From contig NZ_PYOD01000001.1 of NCBI RefSeq assembly GCF_003026285.1, positions 930,001 through 994,000 of the forward strand: a DNA stretch of 64,000 bases. Direction: 5' to 3'. This DNA comes from Photobacterium profundum. GTDB lineage: Bacteria; Pseudomonadota; Gammaproteobacteria; Enterobacterales; Vibrionaceae. Positions 46,645-58,297 of the stretch are shown here, in pieces; position 1 is the stretch's first letter, and each line of letters opens with the position of its first letter. Below the pieces are notes generated by a model. The model saw only the letters and a program-made list of their open reading frames with translations, was not told where the DNA came from and did no database searches. Position numbers and translations under genes: made by a program.

Positions 46645-47667
46645 CTACTTTTTCTTCAAATAAGGTACAAAATCATCAGATAGATACTCTTTGAAGCCAT
46701 TCTCCGTTTTTATTACTAATAAAATCGGTAAATTTTCTTCGTTAGCGAGTTTTATCGACTCTTCTTCACCCATAACAGAAAATGCAGTAGCATAAGCATC
46801 GGCTGTCATACTTGATGGGTGAAGCACTGTAACGGATACCACATGGTTAGCAATCGGTTTGCCTGTTTTCGGATTAATTAGGTGTGAATAACGAACACCA
46901 CCTTCTTCAAAATAGTTACGGTAATCGCCTGATGTCGCCACGGCCATGTCACCTGGTTCAATAATTTCTTGTACTGAACGGCTACCATCTTCAGTTGGTT
47001 TTTCTACTGCAATACGCCAAGGTATACCTTCAAGGTTGTTACCTTTAAGGCTAAGTTCACCACCAATTTCAACCAAGTAATCAGGTACACCTAACTCATC
47101 AAAATAATCAGCTACAACATCAACACCAAAGCCTTTTGCTATTGAAGATAGATCAACATATAGGTCAGGAATATCTTTTATTAGCTTATTACCATCAACC
47201 TTAAGGTGGTGATAACCAACAATTTCACGACGCTTATTTAACTCTTCATCTGTTGGTGTTGCTTCTGGGCGAGCCTCAGGACCAAAGCTCCACAAGTTAA
47301 CAATCGGGCCAACAGTAACATCATAAGCCCCATTCGTTAATTCAGATAAACGTAATGACTCTTTCACAACTTTTGCCGTATCAGCAGATACCGAAAAAGG
47401 TTCATTCGTTGTATGTTGGTTAAATTGACTGAGCTCGGAATGCTTACGATAAGTCGACATCTGATCATTCACTAATTCTAGACGACGATCAATCTCTGCC
47501 TGAATATCAGTGGCAGCGGGTAAGCCTTCCTGCTTAATCAACTTAATTGAATAGTAAGTTCCCATCGTTGAGCCGTTTAAATGAATCAACTCACGCTGAT
47601 CGCCACAACCCACCAATGTCAATGTCATAACAAGCAGCATAACTGCTCGAGTAAGGAACGTCTTCAT
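46645..47667 (-). CDS. apbE: FAD:protein FMN transferase ApbE
   Basis: 340 residues, lipoprotein signal with lipobox TLVGC (Cys21). ApbE attaches FMN through phosphoester bonds to threonines of NqrB and NqrC. Family motifs: STMGTYYSIKLI, DLSSIAKGFGVDVVAD, VEIGGELSLKGNN and YSHLINPKTGKPI; AYATAFSVMG is the metal-binding end. It lies 189 nt downstream of nqrF on the same strand. Confidence 0.94.
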   Translation of the reverse strand: MKTFLTRAVMLLVMTLTLVGCGDQRELIHLNGSTMGTYYSIKLIKQEGLPAATDIQAEIDRRLELVNDQMSTYRKHSELSQFNQHTTNEPFSVSADTAKVVKESLRLSELTNGAYDVTVGPIVNLWSFGPEARPEATPTDEELNKRREIVGYHHLKVDGNKLIKDIPDLYVDLSSIAKGFGVDVVADYFDELGVPDYLVEIGGELSLKGNNLEGIPWRIAVEKPTEDGSRSVQEIIEPGDMAVATSGDYRNYFEEGGVRYSHLINPKTGKPIANHVVSVTVLHPSSMTADAYATAFSVMGEEESIKLANEENLPILLVIKTENGFKEYLSDDFVPYLKKK

Positions 47668-47803
47668 TCAACAACTCCAAAATGAAGGGATTACTTATGC
47701 TTACCAATATTAGCAACGCTTACTCTACAACATATGCGAAAGCGAGATCGTTAATATAAATAACCATAGTAAAAATATGCTTATTTTAAATGCTTATATT
47801 ACG

Positions 47804-47836
47804 AAAATGGCTGACCCTTAACGGATCAGCCATTTT
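47804..47836. terminator. Terminator after nqrF
   Basis: AAAATGGCTGA and TCAGCCATTTT pair perfectly, loop CCCTTAACGGA; 21 nt past the nqrF stop. apbE and nqrM therefore need read-through or their own promoter. Confidence 0.8.
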
Positions 47837-47856
47837 AACTATGTGTTCATGACTAA

Positions 47857-49080
47857 TTAGCCACCGAAGTCATCCAGTAGGATGTTTTCATCTTCAACAC
47901 CTAGATCTTTCAGCATGCCGATAACAGCTGCGTTCATCATAGGTGGACCACACATGTAGTACTCACAATCTTCTGGTGCATCGTGATCTTTCAAGTAGTT
48001 CTCGTAAATCACGTTGTGGATGAAGCCTGTGTAACCATCCCAGTTCTCTTCTGGAGATGGATCAGACAGTGCAACATGCCAATCAAAGTTTTCGTTCTCA
48101 GCAGCTAGCTTATCGAAATCTTCTACATAGAACATTTCACGCTTAGAACGCGCACCGTACCAGTAAGTCATCTTACGAGTAGACTGAAGACGGTGTAATT
48201 GATCGAAGATATGTGAACGCATTGGCGCCATACCAGCACCACCACCGATGAAGACCATTTCATTATCTGTCTCTTTAGCGAAGAACTCACCAAATGGACC
48301 AGAAATAGTACAATTATCACCAGGTTTTAGTGACCAAATATACGATGACATAATACCAGGTGCTACGTCAGGGTTATTTGGTGGCGGTGTTGCGATACGT
48401 ACATTCAACTTAATCAAACCTTTCTCTTCTGGGTATGAAGCCATAGAGTAAGCTCGGATTGAATGCTCTTTCACAATAGATTCGTAGCGGAATAAGTTAA
48501 ACTTATCCCAGTCGCCACGGTATTCTTCCGGCACATCGAAATCAGCGTATTTAATGTGATGCGGTTCAGCTTCAATCTGAATGTAACCACCCGCACGGAA
48601 AGGAACTTCCTCACCATCAGGGATTTTAAGAACCAACTCTTTAATAAAGGTTGCTTCGTTATCATTCGAAAGAACTTCACATTCCCACTTCTTCACGCCG
48701 AAGATTTCTTCAGGAAGCTCAATGTTCATGTCAGATTTAACGTTAACCTGACAAGCAAGACGCTCACCTTCACGTGCTTCGCCTTTTGTGATGTGATCAA
48801 GCTCAGTCGGTAGAATATCACCACCACCTGATTTAACTTTCACTCGACATTGACCACAAGAGCCACCGCCGCCACATGCAGACGAAACGAAGATACCGCT
48901 AGAAGAAAGAGCATTTAGCAGTTTGCCACCGGCAGCGGTTGTAATCGCTTTTTCCGGATCGTTGTTTACAGAGATAGTAATATCACCTGATGGTACCAGC
49001 TTAGATTTAGCGAAAAGAATCACTAAAACTAGAGCCAGGATAATCAAGGTAAACATCACTACGCCAAGAATAATATCCAT
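47857..49080 (-). CDS. nqrF: Na(+)-translocating NADH:quinone reductase subunit F
   Basis: 407 residues. One membrane helix (about 5-25), a 2Fe-2S domain ([14 protein letters not shown] and LACQV), then FAD-binding (RAYSMASYP) and NADH-binding ([19 protein letters not shown]) domains. It is the NADH entry point of the complex. Canonical length and final six-gene order nqrABCDEF. Confidence 0.97.
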   Translation of the reverse strand: MDIILGVVMFTLIILALVLVILFAKSKLVPSGDITISVNNDPEKAITTAAGGKLLNALSSSGIFVSSACGGGGSCGQCRVKVKSGGGDILPTELDHITKGEAREGERLACQVNVKSDMNIELPEEIFGVKKWECEVLSNDNEATFIKELVLKIPDGEEVPFRAGGYIQIEAEPHHIKYADFDVPEEYRGDWDKFNLFRYESIVKEHSIRAYSMASYPEEKGLIKLNVRIATPPPNNPDVAPGIMSSYIWSLKPGDNCTISGPFGEFFAKETDNEMVFIGGGAGMAPMRSHIFDQLHRLQSTRKMTYWYGARSKREMFYVEDFDKLAAENENFDWHVALSDPSPEENWDGYTGFIHNVIYENYLKDHDAPEDCEYYMCGPPMMNAAVIGMLKDLGVEDENILLDDFGG

Positions 49081-49103
49081 TGACTATTTTCCTTTTATCC
49101 TGA

Positions 49104-49700
49104 TTACAGCTGTACGCCGGAGAAAGACATAAAGCCTAACGCCATTAGACCAACAGTGATGAATGTAATACCTAGGCCACGTAGACCAGGAGGTACATCT
49201 GAATACTTCATCTTCTCACGGATACCCGCAAGAGCAACGATAGCTAGCATCCAACCCACACCAGAACCAAAACCGTAAACAACCGATTCAGCAAAGTTGT
49301 AGTCACGCTGTACCATGAAAGATACACCACCGAAGATTGCACAGTTAACTGTGATCAGCGGAAGGAAGATACCCAATGCGTTATATAGCGGCGGGAAGAA
49401 GCGGTCCAGAATCATTTCCAGAATCTGTACTAACGCTGCAATTACACCGATAAACGTGATGAAGTTAAGGAAAGTTAAATCCACTCCGTCAACAATCGCA
49501 CCATCTTTCAGTAATAGGTTGTAAACTAAGTTGTTCACAGGTACAGCAATAGTCAATACGACGATTACCGCAACACCTAGACCAAAAGAAGTCTTAACTT
49601 TCTTCGATACAGCCAGGAATGTACACATACCCAAGAAGAACGAAAGTGCCATGTTCTCGATAAAAATCGAACGAACTAAAAGGCTTAGATAATGTTCCAT
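49104..49700 (-). CDS. nqrE: Na(+)-NQR subunit E
   Basis: 198 residues with six hydrophobic helices. Together with NqrD it binds an iron centre inside the membrane; half-channel motifs [13 protein letters not shown] and [13 protein letters not shown] carry the Cys ligands (Cys26 and Cys120 region). 23 nt before nqrF. Confidence 0.96.
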   Translation of the reverse strand: MEHYLSLLVRSIFIENMALSFFLGMCTFLAVSKKVKTSFGLGVAVIVVLTIAVPVNNLVYNLLLKDGAIVDGVDLTFLNFITFIGVIAALVQILEMILDRFFPPLYNALGIFLPLITVNCAIFGGVSFMVQRDYNFAESVVYGFGSGVGWMLAIVALAGIREKMKYSDVPPGLRGLGITFITVGLMALGFMSFSGVQL

Positions 49701-49707
49701 GTTGCCC

Positions 49708-50340
49708 TTACTCCTTCGCTTCTACTTGTGCTGGACGAATAATACGAATTGCCCAGATCATGAAACCAATTAGGAAGAAAGCAGACGGTGCAAGCAACAT
49801 CAGGCCGTTTGGTTGATACCAACCGCCATCAGAAACTAGAGGTAAAACCTCAACACCAAACAACTTGCCTGAACCTAGTAATTCACGGAAGAAAGCAACA
49901 GTGATAAGTACAAAACCGTAGCCTAAGCCATTACCAATACCATCGATAAAAGATGGAAGTGGCGCCGATTTCATTGCGTATGCTTCTGCACGACCCATTA
50001 CGATACAGTTCGTAATGATCAGGCCAACAAATACAGAAAGCTGCTTAGAAATATCGTAAACAAACGCTTTAAGTACTTGGTCAACCACGATTACCAATGA
50101 CGCGATAATCGCCATCTGAACAATGATACGCACACTGTTAGGAATATGATTACGTATTAGCGATACAAATAAGTTAGAAAATGCAGTAACAAACATTACC
50201 GCTAGCGTCATAACAAACGCTGTTTCTAATTTAGTTGTTACTGCCAATGCAGAACATACACCAAGAACCTGAAGCGCAATCGGGTTATTATCCAGAAACG
50301 GCGCAAACAGAATCTTTTTCATTTCTTTAGTATCAGCCAT
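49708..50340 (-). CDS. nqrD: Na(+)-NQR subunit D
   Basis: 210 residues, six membrane helices, homologous and inverted relative to NqrE. Motifs [14 protein letters not shown] and [16 protein letters not shown] contain the conserved Cys. It overlaps nqrC by 8 nt and precedes nqrE by 7 nt. Confidence 0.96.
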   Translation of the reverse strand: MADTKEMKKILFAPFLDNNPIALQVLGVCSALAVTTKLETAFVMTLAVMFVTAFSNLFVSLIRNHIPNSVRIIVQMAIIASLVIVVDQVLKAFVYDISKQLSVFVGLIITNCIVMGRAEAYAMKSAPLPSFIDGIGNGLGYGFVLITVAFFRELLGSGKLFGVEVLPLVSDGGWYQPNGLMLLAPSAFFLIGFMIWAIRIIRPAQVEAKE

Positions 50341-51127
50341 TGTTTAGGCCTCCCTCACGAACCTTAGTTAGAAACGGACCAAAGCCCATGTCACCTAACC
50401 AGAAGTCGAAGGTGTGTTGTACACCATTACCCGTCAAGGTTGCACCAGACAGACCATCTACACCGTATAGATCGCCAGCAGGAGCGCCGCCTTTAACAAT
50501 ACGAATTGCTGGTTTGTTGTCGTCGTTAAACAACTTCTTACCAACAAACTGAGCACGCCAGTTAGGGTTCTCAACTTCACCACCTAGCCCAGGAGTTTCA
50601 CCCTGATCGTAGTAAGTAATACCCGCAACAGTGTTGCCATCAGTTTCAACAGCAACGAATGCGTACATCATCGACCAAAGACCATTACCGTGAACCGGTA
50701 AAATCAATTTTTCAATGTTGTTGTTAGCATCTTTAACCAAGTAAATCGTTGCAAGATCAGCACGACGAATAATTTTCGCCAAGTCTTGATCGCCAGACAG
50801 TTTAATTGATTGTGCTGGATCTTTTGCAGCAATACGTTGCTTATACTGAGCAGGTGTTTGTCCTGCTTCAGATTGCTCAACGAAGCTACCAGTTTTAAGA
50901 TCAACAAGCTTAGGCTCGATAAACTGAGCGTAAGATTCTTTGATGTTCGTCGAATCATCCAGTAGGCCAGCTACTGAAAGGATATTTCGCTGAACGTCAA
51001 GCACTGCATTTTCTTGTTGAAGAGGGCGCAGAGCAACCGCAGCAGTTGATACTACGATTGAGCAAACAAGGCTCAATGCAACAACAACAATCAGCGTTTT
51101 TTTAATGCTATCGTTATTACTTGACAT
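50333..51127 (-). CDS. nqrC: Na(+)-NQR subunit C
   Basis: 264 residues, one membrane helix (about 10-32) and a periplasmic FMN-binding domain. The covalent FMN is expected on the Thr in [25 protein letters not shown] [15 protein letters not shown] is also diagnostic. It overlaps nqrB by 11 nt and nqrD by 8 nt. Confidence 0.97.
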   Translation of the reverse strand: MSSNNDSIKKTLIVVVALSLVCSIVVSTAAVALRPLQQENAVLDVQRNILSVAGLLDDSTNIKESYAQFIEPKLVDLKTGSFVEQSEAGQTPAQYKQRIAAKDPAQSIKLSGDQDLAKIIRRADLATIYLVKDANNNIEKLILPVHGNGLWSMMYAFVAVETDGNTVAGITYYDQGETPGLGGEVENPNWRAQFVGKKLFNDDNKPAIRIVKGGAPAGDLYGVDGLSGATLTGNGVQHTFDFWLGDMGFGPFLTKVREGGLNNG

Positions 51128-52361
51128 GACGTGCTAGTCTCCGTTTGATATTGCCCTGAACTACTAGGTTGTCAAATAGAGGTGCGAATAGGTTAGCGAA
51201 TAGAATCGCTAGCATCATACCTTCTGGGTACGCAGGGTTAACCACACGAACCATCACAGCCATAGCACCGATCAATGCGCCGTACCACCATTTACCTTTA
51301 TTGGTAAATGCCGCAGACACAGGATCTGTTGCCATGAACATCATACCGAATGCAAAACCACCTAGAACTAGGTGCCAGTGCCAAGGCATGCTGAACAGAG
51401 CATTAGTATCAGAACCAATGATGTTAAACAGAGTTGCTGTCGCAATCATACCAATCATAGTACCTGCGATGATGCGCCATGAAGCAATGCCCATGTACAC
51501 AATCATTGCACCACCAAGGATGATCGCTAGCGTAGAAACTTCACCGATAGAACCTGGAATACGACCAATAAAAGCATCCATCCAAGTAATCGCGTCGCCA
51601 GTAACAACGTTGATTAGTTTTGCGTCACCACCTTGAGCCCACTGGCTTAGTGCCGTAGCACCAGTAAAGCCGTCAGCTGCTGTCCATACTGCATCACCAG
51701 AAATTTGCGCTGGGTATGCGAAGAATAGGAAAGCACGACCTGCAAGTGCAGGGTTAAGGAAGTTACGACCAGTACCACCAAAGATTTCTTTAGCTACAAC
51801 AACACCGAAGGTAATACCTAGTGCTGCTTGCCAAAGTGGTAGCGTAGCTGGAACGATAAGAGCGAAAAGAATAGAAGTAACAAAGAAACCTTCATTAACT
51901 TCATGCTTACGCACCATACAGAAAAGTACTTCCCAGAAACCACCTACAGCAAACACTACTGCATAGATAGGTAAGAAATACGTCGCACCCAGTAGCATTT
52001 TACTGCCCCAGCCAGCATCTGCTGACATGGCGCCACCGAGCATTTCTGTTAACCAGTAATGCCAATCACCTGCGATGATCGAAACTAATTGATCGCCTGC
52101 ATACATGTGGTTCAGTGCAACGATAGCTTGATCACCAACGTTGTACATACCCCAGAACATAGCTGGGAAAACCGCAAACCACACCATGATCATAATACGT
52201 TTTAGATCAACGCTATCACGCACATGTGAACCAGAGCGAGTCACTGTACCTGGAGTGTACATAAGAGTTGCAAACGCTTCATATAGCGCAAACCATCTCT
52301 CATGTTTACCACCTGGTTCAAAGTGATGTTCAACTTGCTCGAGTAAATTCTTGAGACCCAT
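51117..52361 (-). CDS. nqrB: Na(+)-NQR subunit B
   Basis: 414 residues with about ten membrane helices. Covalent FMN is expected on the Thr in [11 protein letters not shown]. It carries riboflavin and the quinone-site residues near the N-terminus ([14 protein letters not shown]). Starts 3 nt after the nqrA stop. Confidence 0.97.
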   Translation of the reverse strand: MGLKNLLEQVEHHFEPGGKHERWFALYEAFATLMYTPGTVTRSGSHVRDSVDLKRIMIMVWFAVFPAMFWGMYNVGDQAIVALNHMYAGDQLVSIIAGDWHYWLTEMLGGAMSADAGWGSKMLLGATYFLPIYAVVFAVGGFWEVLFCMVRKHEVNEGFFVTSILFALIVPATLPLWQAALGITFGVVVAKEIFGGTGRNFLNPALAGRAFLFFAYPAQISGDAVWTAADGFTGATALSQWAQGGDAKLINVVTGDAITWMDAFIGRIPGSIGEVSTLAIILGGAMIVYMGIASWRIIAGTMIGMIATATLFNIIGSDTNALFSMPWHWHLVLGGFAFGMMFMATDPVSAAFTNKGKWWYGALIGAMAVMVRVVNPAYPEGMMLAILFANLFAPLFDNLVVQGNIKRRLARHVK

Positions 52362-52364
52362 GAA

Positions 52365-53705
52365 TTACCCTTCCTTCTCAATTTTGTCCAGGCACTCACG
52401 TAGCAGTGGACCAAACTCATACTTACCTGGGCATACAAATGTACATAGAGCTAGATCTTCTTCATCCAGTTCTAACGCACCCAGTAATTGTGCACTATCG
52501 CTATCACCAGCACACAAATCACGAAGAAGTAGTGTTGGTTCAACATCCAAAGGCATGACTTTTTCATAGTTGCCAATTGGCACCATTGAGCGATCACTAC
52601 CATTGGTCGACGTTGTCATATTAAACAACTGACCAGGGAAGAATTGACTTAGGAAAGAACGTGTAACAGAAAACTTGTTTTTACCTGGAACAATCCAGCC
52701 TAAGAATTCTTTTTCGTAACCTTCACGAAGTGCAGATACCTGTAAATGGTAACGACCAAGGTACCCATAAGGACCTGTCGCTGAAATACCATTTAAAACA
52801 GAACCTGAAAGCACACGAATTTGGCCAGGCATTAGCTCTGAATCAGTAAGCTGCTCAATAGAAGCACCAATCTGAGTACGAACCAAACGCGGCTTATTCA
52901 CAACAGGACCAGCCAATGCAATAACACGATCAGTATAAAGCTCACCCGTAAGGAAAAGCTGACCGAACGCAATCACGTCTTGGTAGTTGATGTGCCATGC
53001 AACATTTGCAGCATTAGCGCCGAATAGCATGTGAATATGCGTACCAACAAGACCAGAAGGATGTGGACCGTTAAATACGTGCTCTTCGACATTCGCTTCA
53101 GAACATCGAGGAAGGCTAGCACCTGATTTACAAACATGCACTTTATCGCTTGTTAAACGCGACAATAGCGTTAGACCAGCAACAAAAGCATCTGTTTGCT
53201 CATTGATAATAGCTTCAGGGTTAGCAGCTAGCGGATTAGTATCAACCGCTGTCACAAAGATAGCCTTTGTTTCAGAATCGATTGCAGCAACTTTGCTGAA
53301 CGGACGCGTACGAAGCGCAGTCCACATACCAGACTCAACCAATTGCTCAACAATCGCAGCGCGATCTAGTTGGGATAATTGATCAGCCTTATAGCTGTTA
53401 AATGTGACTTGCTCGTCGCCTTCTACATCAATAACAACTGATTGTAGAACACGCTTAGCGCCACGATTAATTTCTGCAACCTTACCACTAGCTGGAGCAG
53501 TGAATTTAACGCCAGGGTTCTTTTTATCTTCAAAAAGAACCTGACCTTTTTTCACTACATCCCCTACGCGAGTATGCATTGTAGGACGCATACCAACATA
53601 TTCTTCGCCAAGTAAGGCAACTCTTGTGATGGTATTACCATCATTTATCGCCTGGGTAGGAGTCCCTGAGATTGGGATGTCTAACCCTTTTTTTATTGTA
53701 ATCAT
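52365..53705 (-). CDS. nqrA: Na(+)-NQR subunit A
   Basis: 446 residues from the ATG at 53705, which equals V. cholerae NqrA; the frame is open 47 codons farther but those residues are not family-like. Begins [21 protein letters not shown] cytosolic subunit at the membrane face of the complex near the quinone site. First gene of the nqr operon. Confidence 0.96.
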   Translation of the reverse strand: MITIKKGLDIPISGTPTQAINDGNTITRVALLGEEYVGMRPTMHTRVGDVVKKGQVLFEDKKNPGVKFTAPASGKVAEINRGAKRVLQSVVIDVEGDEQVTFNSYKADQLSQLDRAAIVEQLVESGMWTALRTRPFSKVAAIDSETKAIFVTAVDTNPLAANPEAIINEQTDAFVAGLTLLSRLTSDKVHVCKSGASLPRCSEANVEEHVFNGPHPSGLVGTHIHMLFGANAANVAWHINYQDVIAFGQLFLTGELYTDRVIALAGPVVNKPRLVRTQIGASIEQLTDSELMPGQIRVLSGSVLNGISATGPYGYLGRYHLQVSALREGYEKEFLGWIVPGKNKFSVTRSFLSQFFPGQLFNMTTSTNGSDRSMVPIGNYEKVMPLDVEPTLLLRDLCAGDSDSAQLLGALELDEEDLALCTFVCPGKYEFGPLLRECLDKIEKEG

Positions 53706-54116
53706 ACGCACTTGCACTACATTAACGGGAAAAAGAATTTTATATTGCGCAGTTAAGACACGACTTTCCTTTGTCTGACACGGGCTCTTTTTGTAACCAG
53801 TATCGCAACATCCTATTAACCTACTTGGCACATCATTTGATGCCAAGTCGTTTTCAAGCCCGCGATTCTAGCACTAAATCACTAGATTTTGCCACGGCAA
53901 ACCGCGTTAATAGGTCCAAAAATCAATTAACAACCCAAAGAGAGTACCTTTTTTGAGTGATAAGTTTGACTCAACGCACAAATGTGGGAATATCTCGATT
54001 CAACAAAATACACCCACTTACATAATTAAATTAACAGAGCGCTTACACGCTAAAAACAGTCATAATAATAGGGCAACAAAGCCCCATTTCCATTGTTAAA
54101 AAAACAGTTATCGATG
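53706..54116. other. Intergenic region upstream of nqrA
   Basis: 411 nt that should hold the nqr promoter and the 3' end of the TRAP-binding-protein transcript. GGGC-n-GCCC near 54072 is a weak terminator-like hairpin. No gene seen. Confidence 0.5.
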
Positions 54117-55202
54117 TTAATCGATATTTACATCTGCATTCTCTGTAAAACGCCCATATTGCCGAACATCAATAAGAAAACGGTAATAAGAGTCATACAC
54201 TTTCTTTAATGTTGGGTCTGAGTCACTTTTTTCTACTAATAATTCGTTAGTCAGTTGCTTAAGCCGAAGTAAAACGTCGTCGGGAAACACTTTCAATAAC
54301 ACATTATGCTCATTGAGTAAGATATCCAATGCCTGAACATTTTTTAATGTGTATTCATCCAGCATATCTTGGCTGACAGCACGTGCTGCAATCTTAATGA
54401 CTTCTCTTAAGTCAACGGGCAAAGCCTGCAAAGCATCTTTGTTAATCAGGAACTCCAGATTCGTTCCTGGCTCATGCCATCCTGGGTAATAGTAGTACTT
54501 AGCTGCGTTATGTAAACCAAAGGCTAAATCATTATAAGGACCAACCCATTCTGTCGCGTCGATCGCCCCCGTTTCTAACGCTGTAAACAATTCACCGCCA
54601 GGTAAACTAACAGGAATCCCTCCTGCACGTTTCAGCACATCGGCACCGAATCCTGGTAAACGCATTTTCAATCCAGAAAGATCATCGAGAGTAGTGATTT
54701 CTTTATTAAACCACCCCCCCATTTGCGCCCCAGTATTCCCACCTGACAGTGGAACAACACCAAAAGGAGCATAGAGTTCCTGCCATAATTCAAGGCCACC
54801 GCCATAGTGAAGCCAAGCATTCATTTCTTGTGCTGTCATTCCAAAAGGAATAGAGGCGAAAAAGGGTGATGCTGGAATCTTTTTTTGCCAATAATAAGCC
54901 GCAGAATGCCCCATTTGTGCTGTACCTTTAGATACTGCATTAAAAACATCAAAACTGGGTACCAATTCCCCCGCGCCATACACTTTTATTTGTAAGCGAC
55001 CTCGGCTGAGTATGTTTACTTTTTCGGCAAAATGCTCTGGGGCCTCTCCTAATCCAGGAAAACCTTTAGGCCAAGACGTCACTAACGTCCATTCAACTGT
55101 ACTAATATCTTCAACATTACTTGCCGAATCATTACTATCACAAGCACTAATAAGCATCGATGCTATAAGTGCTACAATCGCTTTAACACTACGTCGCATC
55201 AT
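54117..55202 (-). CDS. TRAP-type solute-binding lipoprotein (DctP family), orphan
   Basis: 361 residues. A lipoprotein signal with lipobox LISAC (Cys21) precedes a DctP-type periplasmic domain: WTLVTSWPKGFPGLGEAPEH, GRLQIKVYGAGELVPSFDVF, GGWFNKEITTLDDLSGLKMR and GAIDATEWVGPYNDLAFGLH are typical of the TAXI/DctP class that binds carboxylates or keto acids. The companion membrane genes dctQM are absent nearby, so it must pair with a permease elsewhere or act differently. Confidence 0.85.
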   Translation of the reverse strand: MMRRSVKAIVALIASMLISACDSNDSASNVEDISTVEWTLVTSWPKGFPGLGEAPEHFAEKVNILSRGRLQIKVYGAGELVPSFDVFNAVSKGTAQMGHSAAYYWQKKIPASPFFASIPFGMTAQEMNAWLHYGGGLELWQELYAPFGVVPLSGGNTGAQMGGWFNKEITTLDDLSGLKMRLPGFGADVLKRAGGIPVSLPGGELFTALETGAIDATEWVGPYNDLAFGLHNAAKYYYYPGWHEPGTNLEFLINKDALQALPVDLREVIKIAARAVSQDMLDEYTLKNVQALDILLNEHNVLLKVFPDDVLLRLKQLTNELLVEKSDSDPTLKKVYDSYYRFLIDVRQYGRFTENADVNID

Positions 55203-55387
55203 CTATTACTCCTTCCGTTTGGCACACTGCAGACTATGTTTATTAGTATCAACGCTTATCAGTGCCAAACTCTTCACAAGTATAGTCAGTAATTTAGACT
55301 CTACTTACTTCCCGCTCCTTGGGAATTGCACCCAATAATACGCCAATCGGATTTCCAATGTTACTTTTCAACTCAAACTTTTAAACG

Positions 55388-55414
55388 AAAAAAACCGCAA
55401 CAAATGCGGTTTTT
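55388..55414. terminator. Terminator of bolA
   Basis: AAAAACCGCA and TGCGGTTTTT around ACAAA, 63 nt past the bolA-like stop. Confidence 0.8.
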
Positions 55415-55477
55415 ATACTGAATAAATCATAACAGTCACGATCTATTACCCTAAAGAGGTATTTGTTCGTATTTCGG

Positions 55478-55786
55478 TTATTTAGATCCACCTTGGCATG
55501 AAGGTGATAATGGCGCACCATTTGATAACTCTTGCCATTCGCCGAGCGTGTAAGTATGAATAGCTAAAGCATGTATATCATTGGCTAACTCATGCGCGAG
55601 GGCGGAGTTCACCGCCCGGTGGCGACCAATCAAACGTGTCCCTTCAAACTGATCACTCACAACTATCACTTTAAAGTGGCTTTCAGAGCCTTCAGGTACG
55701 TTGTGCATGTAACTTTCATTTATCACTTCTAAATGAGCCGGTGAAAGTGCTTTTTGTAACTTTTCTTGAATGCGTTCCTGAATCAT
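55478..55786 (-). CDS. bolA: BolA family protein
   Basis: 102 residues. Small class II KH-like fold; [20 protein letters not shown] and [20 protein letters not shown] carry the conserved His and the helix-turn-helix-like region. BolA proteins work with monothiol glutaredoxins in iron sensing and affect cell shape in stationary phase. Stands alone. Confidence 0.92.
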   Translation of the reverse strand: MIQERIQEKLQKALSPAHLEVINESYMHNVPEGSESHFKVIVVSDQFEGTRLIGRHRAVNSALAHELANDIHALAIHTYTLGEWQELSNGAPLSPSCQGGSK

Positions 55787-55965
55787 AACTCTTACTCACG
55801 GGTGTTTATATTCGTAAATCAACTGCTTTATTTGGCTCTTTAAATCATTACAGATTCAAAAAACAGCAGATAAAAAAGCAGTTAAATTCGATAATAGGAT
55901 TGCAGTACACAGTGGTTCTGCGAAAATAGATAACTAATTTCAAACATACCTGAAAGTTACCTGTA

Positions 55966-57090
55966 ATGAAACCTGCACTGACTCTGCATGATCGTACGTT
56001 AAAACTTAACCGTTTTCCGATACGCAAAATTGAAACTCTGCAAGCATGGGATGCTGCAGATGAGTATTTAATTAATCATACTCATGACATGGAGCTCGAT
56101 CCACAGCGCCCGATTCTAATTCTGAATGACAGTTTTGGCGCTTTAAGCTGCTGGTTTGCTGAACGAGCCAATGTTACGAGCGTTACTGATTCTTTTGTGG
56201 CAAAACAAGGCTGTATAGCGAACCTAACAGCGAACCAACTGCCCAGTGTTAATATTATTGATTGCTTGGCGGAATTGCCGAAAAATCCACAATTAGTTTT
56301 AATAAAACTGCCTAAAAATAACCGCCTACTGACTTGGCAGCTACAACAACTATGTCATCTCTTACCAGAAGATTGCATTGTTATTGGCGCGGCAAAAGTA
56401 AAAGAAATTCACACTTCAACATTGAAGCTTTGTGAGAAATTTCTAGGCGAAACCAAAACATCTTTAGCTGTAAAAAAAGCCCGTTTAGTCTTTATTAAAC
56501 CTAATGCTTCACTCGCAAAACCCATGCCTGAGCCTAAAACATGGGATGTGCCAGAGCATGACATCAGATTAAGTAACCATGCCAATGTATTCTCAGGTGA
56601 AAGCCTAGATATTGGGGCGCGTTTATTACTGAATCATATTCCACAAGATTATAAATATAAAGACATTATCGACTTAGGCTGTGGTAATGGTGTCATAGGT
56701 ATTAAAGCTGCACGACGTAACCCACAGGCAAAAATCACCTGTGTCGATGAAAGTTTCATGGCTGCCGCATCTTGCACAGAAAATGCGAAACAGAACCTAG
56801 AAGCACCCGAGCAGCTCACCGCTATTGTTACCGATTGCCTCGCTGATATTGAACATAGCAGTGCTGATCTCGTTTTATGTAATCCACCGTTCCACCAGCA
56901 AACAACCATTACTGATCATATTGCTTGGCAAATGTTCTGTGATGCAAAGCAAGTTTTAAGACCAAAGGGGGAGTTAATCGTCATTGGTAATCGCCAGTTA
57001 GGATACGATGACAAACTTAAACGTCTATTTGGTAATGTCGAAATCATTGCGCAGAATGACAAATTCATTGTCTATCAATCTGTAAAATAG
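55966..57090 (+). CDS. rlmG: 23S rRNA (guanine-N2)-methyltransferase RlmG
   Basis: 374 residues. An inactive N-terminal methyltransferase domain (about 1-185; LQAWDAADEYLI, LNDSFGALSCWFAE) and an active C-terminal one with SAM motif IIDLGCGNGVIGI and catalytic NPPF in LVLCNPPFHQQ. It methylates G1835 of 23S rRNA in E. coli. Single gene on the plus strand facing away from bolA. Confidence 0.92.
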   Translation: MKPALTLHDRTLKLNRFPIRKIETLQAWDAADEYLINHTHDMELDPQRPILILNDSFGALSCWFAERANVTSVTDSFVAKQGCIANLTANQLPSVNIIDCLAELPKNPQLVLIKLPKNNRLLTWQLQQLCHLLPEDCIVIGAAKVKEIHTSTLKLCEKFLGETKTSLAVKKARLVFIKPNASLAKPMPEPKTWDVPEHDIRLSNHANVFSGESLDIGARLLLNHIPQDYKYKDIIDLGCGNGVIGIKAARRNPQAKITCVDESFMAAASCTENAKQNLEAPEQLTAIVTDCLADIEHSSADLVLCNPPFHQQTTITDHIAWQMFCDAKQVLRPKGELIVIGNRQLGYDDKLKRLFGNVEIIAQNDKFIVYQSVK

Positions 57091-57175
57091 TTGAGTTCAG
57101 CTTTTTTCTATGATGAGCCACGTTAGTCTGTATCTAACATGGCTGGTTATATTTCAGTTAAGGATAAAAAGAAAA

Positions 57176-57745
57176 ATGAAAAAGTTTTTTTTAGCAGCGT
57201 CCGTTTTTGCGTTAACAGCTTGCTCTGCACCATCAGAACCACAATTAACCCTTGCACCAACACCTGTAATTGCAACTCAACCGACCACTAACGGACAGGC
57301 GCTAAATTTAGAAAGCCGTGACTTACGTACCGCACAGTTTATTGCTGTAGTTGATAGCGGACGTCAAAATGTACAGCCATTACACGCAACACAAAATCTA
57401 CGAGTTACATTGGAAGATGCCCTTGCACGTCAACTCCAGTCACAGGGCTATAAGCTAACTGACGATACACAAGACAAATTACGCCTTGATATCTTAGAAG
57501 CTATGGTTAACGTTAAACACAGCATCATGAGCCACGACCTGAGCAGTAAAATACAACTACAATTAGTGGTTGAAACGAGTAAAGGTAAATTCATTAAACG
57601 CTATTCTGGAAAGTCTGAACGTACAGGTGCAATGAGCGCATCCGTTGAGGATATGGAATTAAGCATGAATAATCTGATGACCGCGGTATTGAAAGATATT
57701 TATGCTGATGCAGAATTGAACAAATACCTTCAGGAGAACTTATAA
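57176..57745 (+). CDS. yajG: YajG family lipoprotein
   Basis: 189 residues from the ATG at 57176 (AAGGAT upstream); 22 more codons are open 5' but belong to no signal. Lipobox LTACS (Cys). The body, QLTLAPTPV, ESRDLRTAQFIAVVD, LEDALARQLQSQGYKLTD, matches YajG. Function unknown. Its stop overlaps the cyclophilin start (TAATG). The cluster with ampG parallels E. coli yajG-ampG. Confidence 0.88.
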   Translation: MKKFFLAASVFALTACSAPSEPQLTLAPTPVIATQPTTNGQALNLESRDLRTAQFIAVVDSGRQNVQPLHATQNLRVTLEDALARQLQSQGYKLTDDTQDKLRLDILEAMVNVKHSIMSHDLSSKIQLQLVVETSKGKFIKRYSGKSERTGAMSASVEDMELSMNNLMTAVLKDIYADAELNKYLQENL

Positions 57746-58296
57746 TGCAACGTTACCTTCTCGCTTTTTGTCTATTGCTGGCCTTGCCTGTAACAGCTGC
57801 GACTCAAGTATTAGTCACAACCAATCTTGGTGAGTTTACGATTCAACTGAATGAAGAAAAAGCACCAATTTCAAGCGAAAACTTTCTACGTTATGTCGAA
57901 GATGGCAGTTATGTAGACACGATTTTTCACCGTGTTATTCCAGGTTTCATGGCACAAGGCGGGGGGTTTGATCAAGAAATGAAACGCCGCGATAGTTATT
58001 CGCCAATCAAGAATGAATCAACGAATGGCTTAGAGAATAATCGAGCAACAGTTGCGATGGCACGTACACAAAACCCTGACTCAGCAACTCGTCAATTTTA
58101 CATCAATTACCAAAATAATAGTTTTTTGAACGCTCAAGGTGGTCGTGCTGGTTATGCCGTATTTGGTGAAGTTGTGAAGGGCTTCTCAACTATTGAAAAA
58201 ATGACTGATATACCCACCACAACTATTGGGTCTTTAGGTATGAAAGATGTTCCTCAGCAACCTATAGTTATTAAGGCTATTAAAATTATTAAATAG
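57745..58296 (+). CDS. Periplasmic peptidyl-prolyl cis-trans isomerase (cyclophilin type)
   Basis: 183 residues with a Sec signal (cleavage near VTAA-TQ). The cyclophilin core is present: YVDTIFHRVIPGFMAQGGGF, the catalytic Arg in FHRV, FYINYQNNSFLNAQG and YAVFGEVVKG. It helps fold exported proteins at proline bonds; nearest relatives are PpiA and PpiB. Coupled to yajG by a 1-nt overlap. Confidence 0.9.
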   Translation: MQRYLLAFCLLLALPVTAATQVLVTTNLGEFTIQLNEEKAPISSENFLRYVEDGSYVDTIFHRVIPGFMAQGGGFDQEMKRRDSYSPIKNESTNGLENNRATVAMARTQNPDSATRQFYINYQNNSFLNAQGGRAGYAVFGEVVKGFSTIEKMTDIPTTTIGSLGMKDVPQQPIVIKAIKIIK

Positions 58297-58297
58297 A

